Assembly (NCBI GenBank): GCA_963696645.1
Contig: CAVOKY010000007.1
Coordinates: forward strand, 1,426,001 to 1,490,000
Direction of reading: 5' to 3'
DNA length: 64,000 bases
Source of the DNA: JAMXLO01 sp963696645
GTDB taxonomy: Bacteria; Pseudomonadota; Alphaproteobacteria; Acetobacterales; Acetobacteraceae
A program made the translations under genes and the position numbers. The notes under the pieces are model-generated. The model did not search any database, was not told the origin of the DNA, and saw only the letters and a program-made list of their open reading frames with translations. Shown here piece after piece: positions 1 to 8,335 of this stretch (its first letter is position 1; every line of letters begins with the position of its first letter).

Positions 1-48
1 TGTGCCGAACGTATCGAACACGATCGCGACCGGTTGCTTGCTTGCCAT
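1..48 (-). CDS. HAD-superfamily hydrolase, N-terminus only (haloacid dehalogenase type II-like)
   Basis: Only the first 16 codons are in the window; the gene runs off the left edge. The translation MASKQPVAIVFDTFGT carries the hydrophobic strand followed by FDxFGT, the position of HAD motif I with its nucleophilic Asp, as in (S)-2-haloacid dehalogenases. The ATG at 48-46 is preceded by a strong ribosome binding site, GGGAGGA, at 59-53. Sixteen residues identify the superfamily well, but the substrate class is inferred from the FDTFGT wording only. Confidence 0.65.
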   Translation of the reverse strand, partial: MASKQPVAIVFDTFGT

Positions 49-218
49 GGTGTCCTCCCGCTGATTGTCGCCACCAGCCAAGCGGTGCGCGCCGCCGCGG
101 TCAAGCCATGCCCCTTGGCCGGCAACTCGGCATCCTGCTAACTGCACCGGCGGATTGGACCGGGCACCCTGCGGCCGGCAGATGAGACGCGACAACGCTT
201 GCTTATTGCATTGCTCAT

Positions 219-1187
219 CTAAAGCAACACTTCAGCGATCGCGATGCCGCTCTCGCCGGCCACGGAGTAGAGCAGATAGACACGCCCGCTTTCCTCGAAG
301 ACGGCTGGATCGCGCAGTTGATTGACCTGTCCGTACGCCGTGCTGCGGACCGATGGCGTGAGCGGCGCGTCGGCGCCTTCCCAGCTCCTTTCGGGACGCA
401 GAACTTCGACTGGCACACCGTCTTTCCATCGGCGCCAGTCGCCGGACAGATCGATGCGGCTCAACAGGATGCGCTCGGGCGCGTCGCCGACCTGTGTCCA
501 GAACACAAAGAGCACCTCGTCGCGCTTCAACAGAGCCGCGTGGCGCATATTCGGGTTGAATAGCATCGCGCCAGGTTCGAATCCCTGGAAACCATCCGCC
601 GAGCGGTAGAGTTGCCCAGGCATGGCGAGCCCGTAGGTCACGCCGTCGTGCCGAAAGACACGGAAATAGGAACGGCCAAGAATCTCCGGCCGCGCGCTGA
701 AATCGAGACCATTGCGCGACGTGGCCACGCGCGTGACTTGGTTGCCGATGCTCTCCAGCCCATGAAAATACATGACGATCTGCCGACCGATCGGATCGAC
801 ATGCACGTCCGGCGAGGCGATGTGCGGCGTCGTGATCTCCGACAGCACATCATGCAAAATCGCCATCCCACTCTGCCGGTAGCGTGTCTCGAACGCCGCC
901 AGCTCTTCTGGCGAGGGCTCCGGTGGCTCGGTCAGAAAACCGGACTTGGCCAGATGCAGGCTACCCGGCGGATGTACCCGCCATGGCCCGCTTAGCGTGT
1001 CAGCGTACGCGAGGCGAATGTAGCTGCCTTTGTGGTCCGCAAAGTAAAGGTAATACGCACCCAGCGGTTCCTCGACCCAGTCGGGCGCGCGGATCAGCGA
1101 CGGTCCCTGAATGTTGACGCCGATGCTCGGATGGAGGTCCGGCGAGATGATCGGGCCGTCAAGTAGCCTGGAGACGCGAACGCTCAT
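219..1187 (-). CDS. Five-bladed beta-propeller protein, glycosyl hydrolase family 43-like
   Basis: A 322-residue protein with the repeating Tyr/Trp-rich strands of a GH43/GH32-type five-bladed propeller: an N-terminal block around SIGVNIQGPSLIRAP, a middle ASPDVHVDP block near residue 125, and a C-terminal RDPAVFEESGRVYLLYS block near residue 295, each resembling the blade segments that carry the Asp/Glu residues in this fold. No signal peptide is visible, so it is probably cytoplasmic. Many proteins of this shape in proteobacteria have no tested glycosidase activity. I therefore call the fold, not the reaction. It is transcribed in the same direction as the HAD gene 170 bases downstream. Confidence 0.6.
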   Translation of the reverse strand: MSVRVSRLLDGPIISPDLHPSIGVNIQGPSLIRAPDWVEEPLGAYYLYFADHKGSYIRLAYADTLSGPWRVHPPGSLHLAKSGFLTEPPEPSPEELAAFETRYRQSGMAILHDVLSEITTPHIASPDVHVDPIGRQIVMYFHGLESIGNQVTRVATSRNGLDFSARPEILGRSYFRVFRHDGVTYGLAMPGQLYRSADGFQGFEPGAMLFNPNMRHAALLKRDEVLFVFWTQVGDAPERILLSRIDLSGDWRRWKDGVPVEVLRPERSWEGADAPLTPSVRSTAYGQVNQLRDPAVFEESGRVYLLYSVAGESGIAIAEVLL

Positions 1188-1744
1188 CTGTCAGCCCTTT
1201 GCCGCAAAAACTCCTGGGGCGCGTCACTCCACATCTTTGAACGTGGCGCGGCAAGTCGAGCGCCAACCAGTCGCCCTGTTCCAGCGTCTGCCCCTTTGGG
1301 AACGGTGCGCATTGCTCCAGGCCATGATGCTGGTCCTGCCGGAGACCTTGCGGATTGATTTCGCGATAAGTCGCCCTCTCATCTTGTCCCGAACCGCTTC
1401 CGGATCATGAGCCAAATACTCCAGTCTCACCGCGCGTTCGTCGCGTGGTTCGCCAGCCACTTCGCTTCGCCAACGCCGGCCCAGGCCCTGTCCTGGCCGG
1501 CAATCCAGGCTGGTCGATCCGTGCAATGCACATTGTCGCTTACTCGATCTTTTCCGACCGGATCAGCCCGCTCACGTGTAACATCCGAGGGGGCTGCACC
1601 ACCGCGGGCAGCAACATGGCAAGTGGCCGCTCACGACAAAGACCAGAGAGAACACGACGCAAGGTGCGTGCGGGCAGCAGAACACCGCCTATTATCTGCA
1701 CCGCGATTTTCCCGTAGCAAACAGCCGCCGTGCATGCGGCACGC
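1188..1744. other. Gene-free stretch, no confident gene
   Basis: About 560 bases lie between the propeller gene and the TetR gene. Short open frames exist on both strands. On the minus strand one segment near 1250-1330 reads LEQGDWLALDLPRHV in a frame with no start of its own, which could be a scrap of a decayed gene. I could not match it to a family, and no RNA gene, terminator or clear promoter was recognised. Confidence 0.4.
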
Positions 1745-2521
1745 TCACGGCAGCTTCCTTGCACGCGGGGTGGCGCTTGCGGCGAGCCTTCGGCCACGGC
1801 CGCCAGCCGCGCGACTGTTTGGCCGGCCCACCGGCGGTGGCTCGCCGACATCGAGCAGCCTGAGCAACTGGTCAACCATGGGTTTTGTCGCCTTGCTCAA
1901 ATTCTCCGGCCGGCGATACAGCAGCCATGTAATGATCATGTGCGTAATGCTGCCCATCAGAATGGTTGCTGTCCGATAAGGATCCAGTCGCGCATCCCAT
2001 TCGCCACGCCGGCTGCCTTCGCGCAGCATCTCCACGACGATGCGGCCGAAATCATCCACCGCACGTCGGACGCGCGCCTCTTCGATCAGAACGCTCGGCC
2101 AGATTTCGAGGTAAAGCAGCCGAGCCCAGTCCGGATTCCGTCGGGCGTACTCGGCAGCCATCGACAGGAACTGATGCAGGTGGTCGCGCATCGTCGCGCG
2201 TAACGACGTCTGCGCCGCAAATTCGGTGTAGAATTCGGCCAGACGCTGTATTGGAATTTCATACGCCAGATCCTCCTTGCTGGGATAGTAGTCGTAGATC
2301 GATGACACCGGGATGCCGGCTTCCGATGCGATATCCGCCATCTTTGCCTTTGCGATGCCGTCGCGTGCAAAAACCCGAGTGGCTGCCTCGAGCAAATCCT
2401 GCCGACGGCGTCGGCTTCTGTCCTGCTTGGGATCGCGCGTGCCGTCGAAGTAGCCCTTGGCCGCCTGTTCCAGAATCGCAAACCAGCGCTCCTTGGCTGG
2501 CGTCGTGGTTCCATCCGGCAT
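1745..2521 (-). CDS. TetR/AcrR family transcriptional regulator
   Basis: A 258-residue repressor-type protein. An N-terminal linker of about 35 residues precedes a typical TetR_N helix-turn-helix: RRRRQDLLEAATRVFARDGIAKAKMADIA, then the recognition helix region EAGIPVSSIYDYYPSKEDL at roughly residues 70-88. The remainder is the variable ligand-binding domain; the Arg-rich tail after residue 230 looks unstructured. It is divergent from a decayed acyl-CoA ligase and sits near SDR and acyl-CoA ligase genes, so a role in controlling acyl-CoA (fatty or branched acid) catabolism is a reasonable inference. The ligand is unknown. Confidence 0.85.
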   Translation of the reverse strand: MPDGTTTPAKERWFAILEQAAKGYFDGTRDPKQDRSRRRRQDLLEAATRVFARDGIAKAKMADIASEAGIPVSSIYDYYPSKEDLAYEIPIQRLAEFYTEFAAQTSLRATMRDHLHQFLSMAAEYARRNPDWARLLYLEIWPSVLIEEARVRRAVDDFGRIVVEMLREGSRRGEWDARLDPYRTATILMGSITHMIITWLLYRRPENLSKATKPMVDQLLRLLDVGEPPPVGRPNSRAAGGRGRRLAASATPRARKLP

Positions 2522-2644
2522 CGCCTGCCTTGGTTCCTTGTCAAAGTCCGGCGCCGAGGCTGCCGGGGGTTCCTGCTGTCATTTGGCTACCTGGATGTAG
2601 CGCGTAATCGAACACGTGCGCTTGACAGCCTAAAGGCATTCCCC

Positions 2645-3312
2645 ATGAAAAGCGAATATAATTCGGAAACGGGGCGACGGTTTGGGCCGGGTGACCGGAG
2701 GACTTGCGTGGCGGATCGAATTGCAAGCGCACTGCCCGCGAATGCGCCCTATAGCCGGACACTGGCCGACCTCGTGTTCGAGCCGGCAGAGCGTTACGGC
2801 CAGAGGCCCGCAGTGATCTGCGGTGATCGCCTCGTGTGCTATGCCGAACTCGCGCGTCGTGCAGCTTGCATTGCCGCTGTGCTGCGCAGTCGAGGCATTG
2901 CGCGCGGTGGTGGCATTCAGCACATGGTCCAGCCGTGACGAGCCGCCGATCTATGCGCGCTGGTGCCGGAGGCGGGAACGCAGGACGGCTGGCAGTCAGT
3001 ACGCTACCCCGCATTGCGCGAGATCGTCCTGCTCGACTACGCCGGTGACGCCGCTTATTTGAATTACCATGCATTTGCCGACATAGCGCCTGCACCGCGC
3101 CTGCCACCCGGCGAGGCCCCGAGCGTATCCGACGATGCCATCATCACCTACACGTCAGGCTCGAGCAGCCGACCGAAATCGGTGCCGCTCTCGCACCGGG
3201 GCATCATCGAGAACGGCTTCAATATCGGCGAGCGGCAGGGCTATCGACCGCACGATCGCGTCCTGCTCGCACCGCCGCCGTTCTGGTCATATGGCTGCGC
3301 CGAACCGGCAGT
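2645..3312 (+). pseudogene. Acyl-CoA synthetase (AMP-dependent) remnant
   Basis: The N-terminal third of an AMP-binding enzyme survives in pieces. Residues of the type YSRTLADLVFEPAERYGQRP and GDRLVCYAELARRAA are in one frame. VVAFSTWSSRDE follows in a second frame. VPEAGTQDGWQSVRYPALR returns in a third and runs to the phosphate-binding loop YTSGSSSRPKSVPLSHRG and then APPPFWSYGCA, where it stops abruptly near 3303. Expected segments between these blocks are missing, so there are several internal deletions as well as a lost C-terminal two thirds. The break abuts the 3' end of the cupin gene on the other strand. This is true decay, unlike the one-base frameshifts elsewhere in the window. An intact paralogue-type ligase lies at 5070-6683. 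Confidence 0.8.
2653..2665. promoter_or_regulatory. Candidate operator, CGAAT-ATA-ATTCG inverted repeat
   Basis: A perfect inverted repeat with 5-base arms and a 3-base spacer lies in the divergent region between the TetR gene and the acyl-CoA ligase remnant. TetR regulators often bind short palindromes in such divergent gaps. A related arrangement with ATTCCG/CGGAAT arms sits before the intact acyl-CoA ligase at 5017-5037. Assignment to the TetR protein is inference. Confidence 0.3.
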
Positions 3313-3918
3313 CTACTCGTCGCGTCCGACGTTGTCGAACAGTGTGATCTGTCGGGCGATCTCGTCGGCCCGATAATGCACCACCTCGGTCGGCGCCCGG
3401 CCACGTGCCGGCGCGCGCAGGTTCTCGAACGCAAGCTGCGGTTCGTTGGTGACGACCCACGATAGGGCGTCGGCATCGCCGGCAGCATGCGTGGCTGGCT
3501 CGCCGCCAGGCAGAACGAACAGATCACCGGCATTCCAGTCTATTTGTTCGTCGCCGCAGCGCGTGTTGCCGCTGCCGTCTATGACATAGGCGATCACGCG
3601 GCTGGCGACGAAGTTCGTCATCAATGTTTCGCCAGCACTTAGCTTCGCATAATGCGCCAGCACCAGTGGCGTCGTGGCCGGAAACGGGCAATCCAGTTCG
3701 CTCGAAATGTCGCACGCGATCAGGCCGGTGGGCGTCGCCGGATCCAGCGCCTTGCGTGGCTCGACGATGAAGCTGCGATCGGCAACTGGCGGCAACTGCA
3801 CGTTGAACGCGTTGCCGGCGTTGAAGAAACGGCCGCGGGCCTCGGCGCGCGTGGCGAGTCGCGCGGCAACCTGGGCCGGCATTTCGGCGATGCTGAGCGG
3901 GCGTGCATCAACCGGCAT
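3313..3918 (-). CDS. Cupin-domain protein, probably C-terminally truncated
   Basis: A 201-residue protein with one cupin barrel: SAGETLMTNFVASRVIAYVIDGSGNTRCGDEQIDWNAGD spans the usual motif 1 and motif 2 region, although the canonical metal His pair is not clear. The layout resembles the first half of bicupin dioxygenase-like proteins of about 350-400 residues. The frame ends at NVGRDE followed by TAG at 3315-3313, exactly where the acyl-CoA ligase remnant on the other strand also breaks off. I infer that a rearrangement at about 3305-3315 removed the second cupin domain and that the present stop is accidental. Function unknown. Confidence 0.6.
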   Translation of the reverse strand: MPVDARPLSIAEMPAQVAARLATRAEARGRFFNAGNAFNVQLPPVADRSFIVEPRKALDPATPTGLIACDISSELDCPFPATTPLVLAHYAKLSAGETLMTNFVASRVIAYVIDGSGNTRCGDEQIDWNAGDLFVLPGGEPATHAAGDADALSWVVTNEPQLAFENLRAPARGRAPTEVVHYRADEIARQITLFDNVGRDE

Positions 3919-4013
3919 TCGACATGTTCCCCGAAGGTGCCAGCACCCACATGGGCTGCATTGCTGTCAAACGAAACCGAACCATATTCGGATAATCTGT
4001 CCACCGGAGATGG

Positions 4014-4928
4014 TCAGATCGGGTCCCAGGGAAACGCCTGCTCCGAGGTGTCGAGCGGCATGAAGGCGGCCTGCATTGCCGGTGCCGCGTGCGCTGCGAT
4101 GGTCTCCGGTGTCCAGCCGTCGGCGCGATGCACAATCCGGACTGGACGCGGCGAACTGAACAGGTAGATTTCGTTCATCCGCGCCCCGAACACCTGCCCG
4201 GTGATGTCTTTGGCCGCGTCCGAGGACAGGAACACGGCAAGTGGTGCATTCTTGTCCGGTGTCATGCGCTGCAACTTCGCCACCGCGGCCTGCTGTTCCG
4301 ACGTGGTCGCCGGTATGGAACTGGTCATGCGGCTCCACGCCCACGGCGAAAGGCAGTTGGACCGCACGTTGTAGCGTTTCATGTCGAGTGCGATCGACTT
4401 CGATAACGCCGTGATCCCGAGCTTCGCCGCCGCGTAGTTCGCCTGCCCGAGATTGCCGATCAGGCCGGAGGTGCTGGTAATGTGCACGAACGATCCGCTC
4501 TCCTGCTTGCGGTAATGTTCGGCCGCGGCCCGGCTGACAAAGAAGCTGCCGTTCAGATGCACCGAGATCACCGCCAGCCAGTCATCCGCGCTCATCCGAT
4601 GGAAAATGCCGTCGCGCAGAATTCCGGCATTGTTCACGACGGCATCGATCTGGCCGAAATGATCGAGCGCCGCCTGAATGATCTTTTGTGCGGATCCCCA
4701 TTCGGCGACGGAATCGGTACTGATTTCGGCCGCTCCGCCGCGTTGCCGGATCAACTCCCTGGTCTGCTGTGCCGGTGACTCGGAGCCGCCGCCGCCGCCG
4801 AGCGAAGCACCCACATCGTTGATGATCACCTTGGCGCCCGCCTCGGCCATCATAACCGCAATTGCCCGGCCGATGCCACCGCCCGCACCGGTGACCACGA
4901 CCACCTTACCGTCCATCATGCCTGCCAC
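4014..4928 (-). CDS. SDR-family NAD(P)-dependent oxidoreductase
   Basis: A classical short-chain dehydrogenase of about 304 residues. The Rossmann nucleotide-binding motif TGAGGGIG lies near residue 12, NNAG near residue 95, the catalytic Ser region ITSTSG, and the Tyr-Lys pair YAAAK near residue 160. The C-terminus is longer than in minimal SDRs, as in multifunctional-enzyme-type 3-hydroxyacyl-CoA dehydrogenases. I chose the GTG at 4928 because GGAGA sits seven bases upstream; the nested ATGs at 4919 and 4916 lack a comparable site. It is divergent from the acyl-CoA ligase at 5070, which supports a joint role in acyl-CoA oxidation. The substrate is not identifiable from sequence alone. Confidence 0.85.
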   Translation of the reverse strand: MAGMMDGKVVVVTGAGGGIGRAIAVMMAEAGAKVIINDVGASLGGGGGSESPAQQTRELIRQRGGAAEISTDSVAEWGSAQKIIQAALDHFGQIDAVVNNAGILRDGIFHRMSADDWLAVISVHLNGSFFVSRAAAEHYRKQESGSFVHITSTSGLIGNLGQANYAAAKLGITALSKSIALDMKRYNVRSNCLSPWAWSRMTSSIPATTSEQQAAVAKLQRMTPDKNAPLAVFLSSDAAKDITGQVFGARMNEIYLFSSPRPVRIVHRADGWTPETIAAHAAPAMQAAFMPLDTSEQAFPWDPI

Positions 4929-5016
4929 GTCATGGTCTCCCTGATGCTTCACTCGCCGCAGTCTCGCTGCATCGACATTGACAGGCCAGCCGTCCGGTCG
5001 CAACGTCGAATCTGAA

Positions 5017-5037
5017 CGGAATTCGGATTTTATTCCG
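5017..5037. promoter_or_regulatory. Candidate operator, CGGAAT-N9-ATTCCG
   Basis: A perfect six-base inverted repeat with a 9-base spacer lies in the 141-base divergent gap between the SDR and acyl-CoA ligase genes. It is about 30 bases before the ligase start and could be a shared operator. The arms resemble those of the smaller palindrome beside the TetR gene at 2653-2665. Confidence 0.3.
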
Positions 5038-5069
5038 AGTGCGGCGTTGGCGACAGGAGGCATCTAGCC

Positions 5070-6683
5070 ATGCTGGGGTCGGCCCTCGATTATCCGCTGC
5101 AGCTTTCGACCGTGATCGAGCACGCCGCGGCAACTTTCGGCGATACGCAGGTGATCTCGTGCAACGAGAAAGAAATCGTCCGCATGGACTACCGCTCAGA
5201 GGCCGCACGCGCCCGGCGGCTTGCATCGTCATTGCGCCGGCTCGCCCTGGGACCTGACGACTTCGTAGGATCACTTGCCTGGAACACGCATCGGCATTTC
5301 GAACTGTTCTATGGCGTGACCGGAGTAGGCAGCGTGCTGCATACCGCGAACCCTCGGCTGCCACCGGAACAGATCCTCTACACGATCAATTTTACCGGCT
5401 ACCGCACGCTGTTCATCGACGAATACACGGTGGCGCTGGCGGCGCAGCTTGCGCCGCGGTTGGACCATGTCGACCGGTTCATCGTGATGGCGGGGCGCGA
5501 CAATATGCCATCGACCAACCTGCCGAACGTAGAATGCTACGAGGACCTGATCGACGCCGGCGATGAAGCGTTTGCGTGGCCGGCATTGGATGAGCGTTCC
5601 GCCTGCGTGCTGTGCTTCACCTCCGGCACCACCGGCCAGCCGAAGGGCGTGCTGTATTCGCATCGCGGCACTGTGCTGTCTGCGATGTCCACCGGGGGCG
5701 GCAACGGCTGGGCCCTGTCGGCTGACGACACGGTCATCGCCATTCCCGGCTTCTTCCATTGCAATGGCTGGGCGGTGCCGTTCCTGGCACCGATGTACGG
5801 CGCCAGGCTCGTACTGCCCGGGCGCCGAGCAGACACCGAGTGGTTGCATCCGTTGATCGTTGAGGAAGCCGTGACAGTGGCGCCCGGTGTGCCGACGATT
5901 TGGCTATCGATGCTGGAGTATTGCCGCCAGACCGGGAAGGGGCTGGGCAGCCTCGGTCGCATATTCTCCGGCGGCACCGCGCCGCCCGCTGCGATGATTG
6001 AGGCTTATCTTCGGGACTACTCCGTTCGGACCCTGCATGGTTGGGGCATGACCGAGACGACGCACGGGGCAACGATCTCGTTCGCAGCACGGAACCTGCC
6101 GCATGGCGCCGCGCTGGAGGCGATGCGGACGCAAGGCAGGGCGTTGTATGGCAACGAGGTTCGTATCGTGGACGAGTACGGCGAGACGCTGGCGCGCGAC
6201 GGCGTCACACCTGGGAATCTGCAATGTCGGGGCCATTGGGTCGCCGGCAGCTACTTTCGCCAACCTGACGTGGACTTGCGAACCGCTGATGGCTGGATGC
6301 GAACCGGTGATGTCGCCGTGATCGATGCAGACGGCACCCTGCACATTGTCGATCGCGCGAAGGATGTGATCAAGTCCGGCGGCGAATGGATCAGTTCGCA
6401 AGCCCTGGAAGAAGCGGCGATGCGTCATCCCGCGGTGCTGGAGGCTGCCGTCGTTGCGGTGCCGCATCCACGCTGGCAGGAGCGACCCTTGCTGATCGTC
6501 GTGAAACAGCCGGACATGGAGGTTTCTGGGGAGGAGATGCGCACGCATCTGACCGCGCTCGTGCCCAAATGGTGGCTGCCGGAGTCGATTACGTTCGTGC
6601 GGGAATTGCCGCACGGCCCGACCGGGAAGTTGCAGAAGGAGGTACTGCGGCGCTGGCTCAGCGAAGGAATGATTGTGCCTTGA
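5070..6683 (+). CDS. Acyl-CoA synthetase, DmdB-like / medium-long chain fatty acid CoA ligase
   Basis: A full-length 537-residue ATP-dependent acyl-CoA ligase of the ANL superfamily, which activates a carboxylic acid to its CoA thioester through an acyl-adenylate. The phosphate-binding loop FTSGTTGQPKG is at about residue 183, GWGMTE at about 325, the hinge region GDVAVIDADG near 415, GGEWIS at 437, and the catalytic Lys in PTGKLQKEVL near 517. The N-terminal MLGSALDYPLQLSTVIEHAA resembles the 3-(methylthio)propionyl-CoA ligase (DmdB) group, but that group contains ligases of broad specificity. AGGAGG at 5055-5060 supports the ATG at 5070. It is divergent from the SDR gene. Confidence 0.85.
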   Translation: MLGSALDYPLQLSTVIEHAAATFGDTQVISCNEKEIVRMDYRSEAARARRLASSLRRLALGPDDFVGSLAWNTHRHFELFYGVTGVGSVLHTANPRLPPEQILYTINFTGYRTLFIDEYTVALAAQLAPRLDHVDRFIVMAGRDNMPSTNLPNVECYEDLIDAGDEAFAWPALDERSACVLCFTSGTTGQPKGVLYSHRGTVLSAMSTGGGNGWALSADDTVIAIPGFFHCNGWAVPFLAPMYGARLVLPGRRADTEWLHPLIVEEAVTVAPGVPTIWLSMLEYCRQTGKGLGSLGRIFSGGTAPPAAMIEAYLRDYSVRTLHGWGMTETTHGATISFAARNLPHGAALEAMRTQGRALYGNEVRIVDEYGETLARDGVTPGNLQCRGHWVAGSYFRQPDVDLRTADGWMRTGDVAVIDADGTLHIVDRAKDVIKSGGEWISSQALEEAAMRHPAVLEAAVVAVPHPRWQERPLLIVVKQPDMEVSGEEMRTHLTALVPKWWLPESITFVRELPHGPTGKLQKEVLRRWLSEGMIVP

Positions 6684-6867
6684 GCGCACCGCGCCGGTCA
6701 CCGCGATGGCCAGCGTTACAGGAAACCCGAGCCCCGAACCGCCCGAGATCGCTGCGTGGCGAACCAGCCGAAGTCTGGCATTCCCGCCGATAATCGAATG
6801 TTAACGCCTGCATCGCCTGTGTTGCGCGACGGGTTGGCAGACTGCCCGCCCACTGCGGAGACACATC

Positions 6868-8136
6868 GTGAACCAGAATGGCGATTGGATGCCGTCGCGG
6901 CGCCGTTCAGCCCTCCCATTGCAGATGCTGGCTGGAATGCTTTTGGGGCTGATTGTTGGCCTCATGTGGCCATCGATCGGCAAGACCTTGCAGCCGATCG
7001 GTACTGCATTCATCCAGGCGATCCAGATGATCGTCATCCCGCTGATCTTTTCAGCGGTAACTCTCGGCGTGTATCGCATGGGCGAAAATACGCGGCTGCT
7101 TGGCCGTGTGGCCATCATTGCGTTCGTCTGGTTCTACATCGCCACGCTGTTCGCCGTCCTGGTCGCGCTTGGTCTGAATGGCCTGTTCCATCCCGGTGCC
7201 GGTGCAAATCTGGTTCCTACCGGCAATGTGCCAGCCAATGTTGCTCTGTCCGTTGATTGGACAAAGTACCTGCTCGATCTCATCCCCACCAACATCGTCG
7301 CGGCCATGGCAGCGCAGCGCGTGTTGCCGACCCTTGTGTTCGCCGTCCTGTTCGGCCTCGGTCTTGCGCGCATTGGCAATGCCATGGCGCGGCCGGTCGT
7401 CATGTTGCTGGAGGCTGTCCTGGCGACGATGTTCCGCATCACCGGCTGGATCATCGGTCTCGCGCCGGTGGCCATCTTCGCCATCATGGCCTGGCTGATC
7501 GCCACGCAGGGGCTGTCCACCATCGTCGCGCTCGCCCGGCTGATCGGGCTGATGTACCTCGGGCTGCTGATCATGGTGATATGCTGCTGGGTGGTGCTGG
7601 CGCTGCTGCGGGAACAGCCGTTTGCCATCACGCGGCGTGTCATGGAGCCGGTGTTGCTGGCTTTCACCACGCGCTCCTCCGAGGTCACCCTGCCGGTTCA
7701 TATGGAAGCACTGGAAAGGATGGGCGTGCCGAACAAGGTGGTCGCGCTGGTCCTGCCCCTCGGCTACAGTTTCAACCTTGACGGCAGCACGCTCTATATC
7801 GCGCTCGCTGTGACGTTCCTGGCCGAGGCCTACCACATTGAGCTGACCTGGTCGGCGGAACTGACAATCCTGGTCACCGCGCTGATCGCCAGCAAAGGCA
7901 TTGCCAATGTTCCCTCCGGCGGACTGGTCGCGCTGGCGACGGTGGTGACCGCGATCGGCCTGCCGGTAGAGGCGATTGCAATCATCGCCGGTGTCGACGC
8001 GTTCATGGATATGGGCCGCACGGCGGTGAACGTGTTCGGCAATACCGTAGCGGTGAAACTCGTACAGAAGCTTGGCGGATCGGCGCTGGAGGAGATTGAT
8101 CTGCCGGCGGAGGTGGCGGCGGAGCCCGTGATATAG
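6868..8136 (+). CDS. Dicarboxylate/amino acid:cation symporter (DAACS family)
   Basis: A 422-residue polytopic inner membrane transporter of the GltP/DctA type, moving acidic amino acids or C4-dicarboxylates with H+ or Na+. Family signatures are visible in order: FIQAIQMIVIPLIFSAV near residue 50, the HP1-type segment AFTTRSSEVTLPVHME near 270, then LPLGYSFNLDGSTLY near 300, and the late helices with GVDAFMDMGRTAVNVFGN near 378, which carries the conserved Asp and Arg/Asn of the substrate site. It stands alone, 184 bases after the acyl-CoA ligase. The exact substrate is not determined from sequence. Confidence 0.9.
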   Translation: MNQNGDWMPSRRRSALPLQMLAGMLLGLIVGLMWPSIGKTLQPIGTAFIQAIQMIVIPLIFSAVTLGVYRMGENTRLLGRVAIIAFVWFYIATLFAVLVALGLNGLFHPGAGANLVPTGNVPANVALSVDWTKYLLDLIPTNIVAAMAAQRVLPTLVFAVLFGLGLARIGNAMARPVVMLLEAVLATMFRITGWIIGLAPVAIFAIMAWLIATQGLSTIVALARLIGLMYLGLLIMVICCWVVLALLREQPFAITRRVMEPVLLAFTTRSSEVTLPVHMEALERMGVPNKVVALVLPLGYSFNLDGSTLYIALAVTFLAEAYHIELTWSAELTILVTALIASKGIANVPSGGLVALATVVTAIGLPVEAIAIIAGVDAFMDMGRTAVNVFGNTVAVKLVQKLGGSALEEIDLPAEVAAEPVI

Positions 8137-8335
8137 GTCTGGCTTGCCGGTCCGGGGGGTCGACACCGAAATAGAAATTTCCTCATAGCGCCTGCCGACA
8201 GATGCCCGGACCACCATCAGGGCGGCCAACGGATGGCGGCCTCATCGCCGCTCCTGTGGCGCGACCGTCGGGCGCTTTTTGTAATTGTCGAAGAGGGCGG
8301 TAGATTTGCAACAAAATCGCCCAGGAGGATCCACC

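Noticed and set aside
568..595. GGTTCGAATCC resembling a tRNA T-arm
   Set aside because: It lies within the propeller gene on the opposite strand, with no acceptor or anticodon stems around it.
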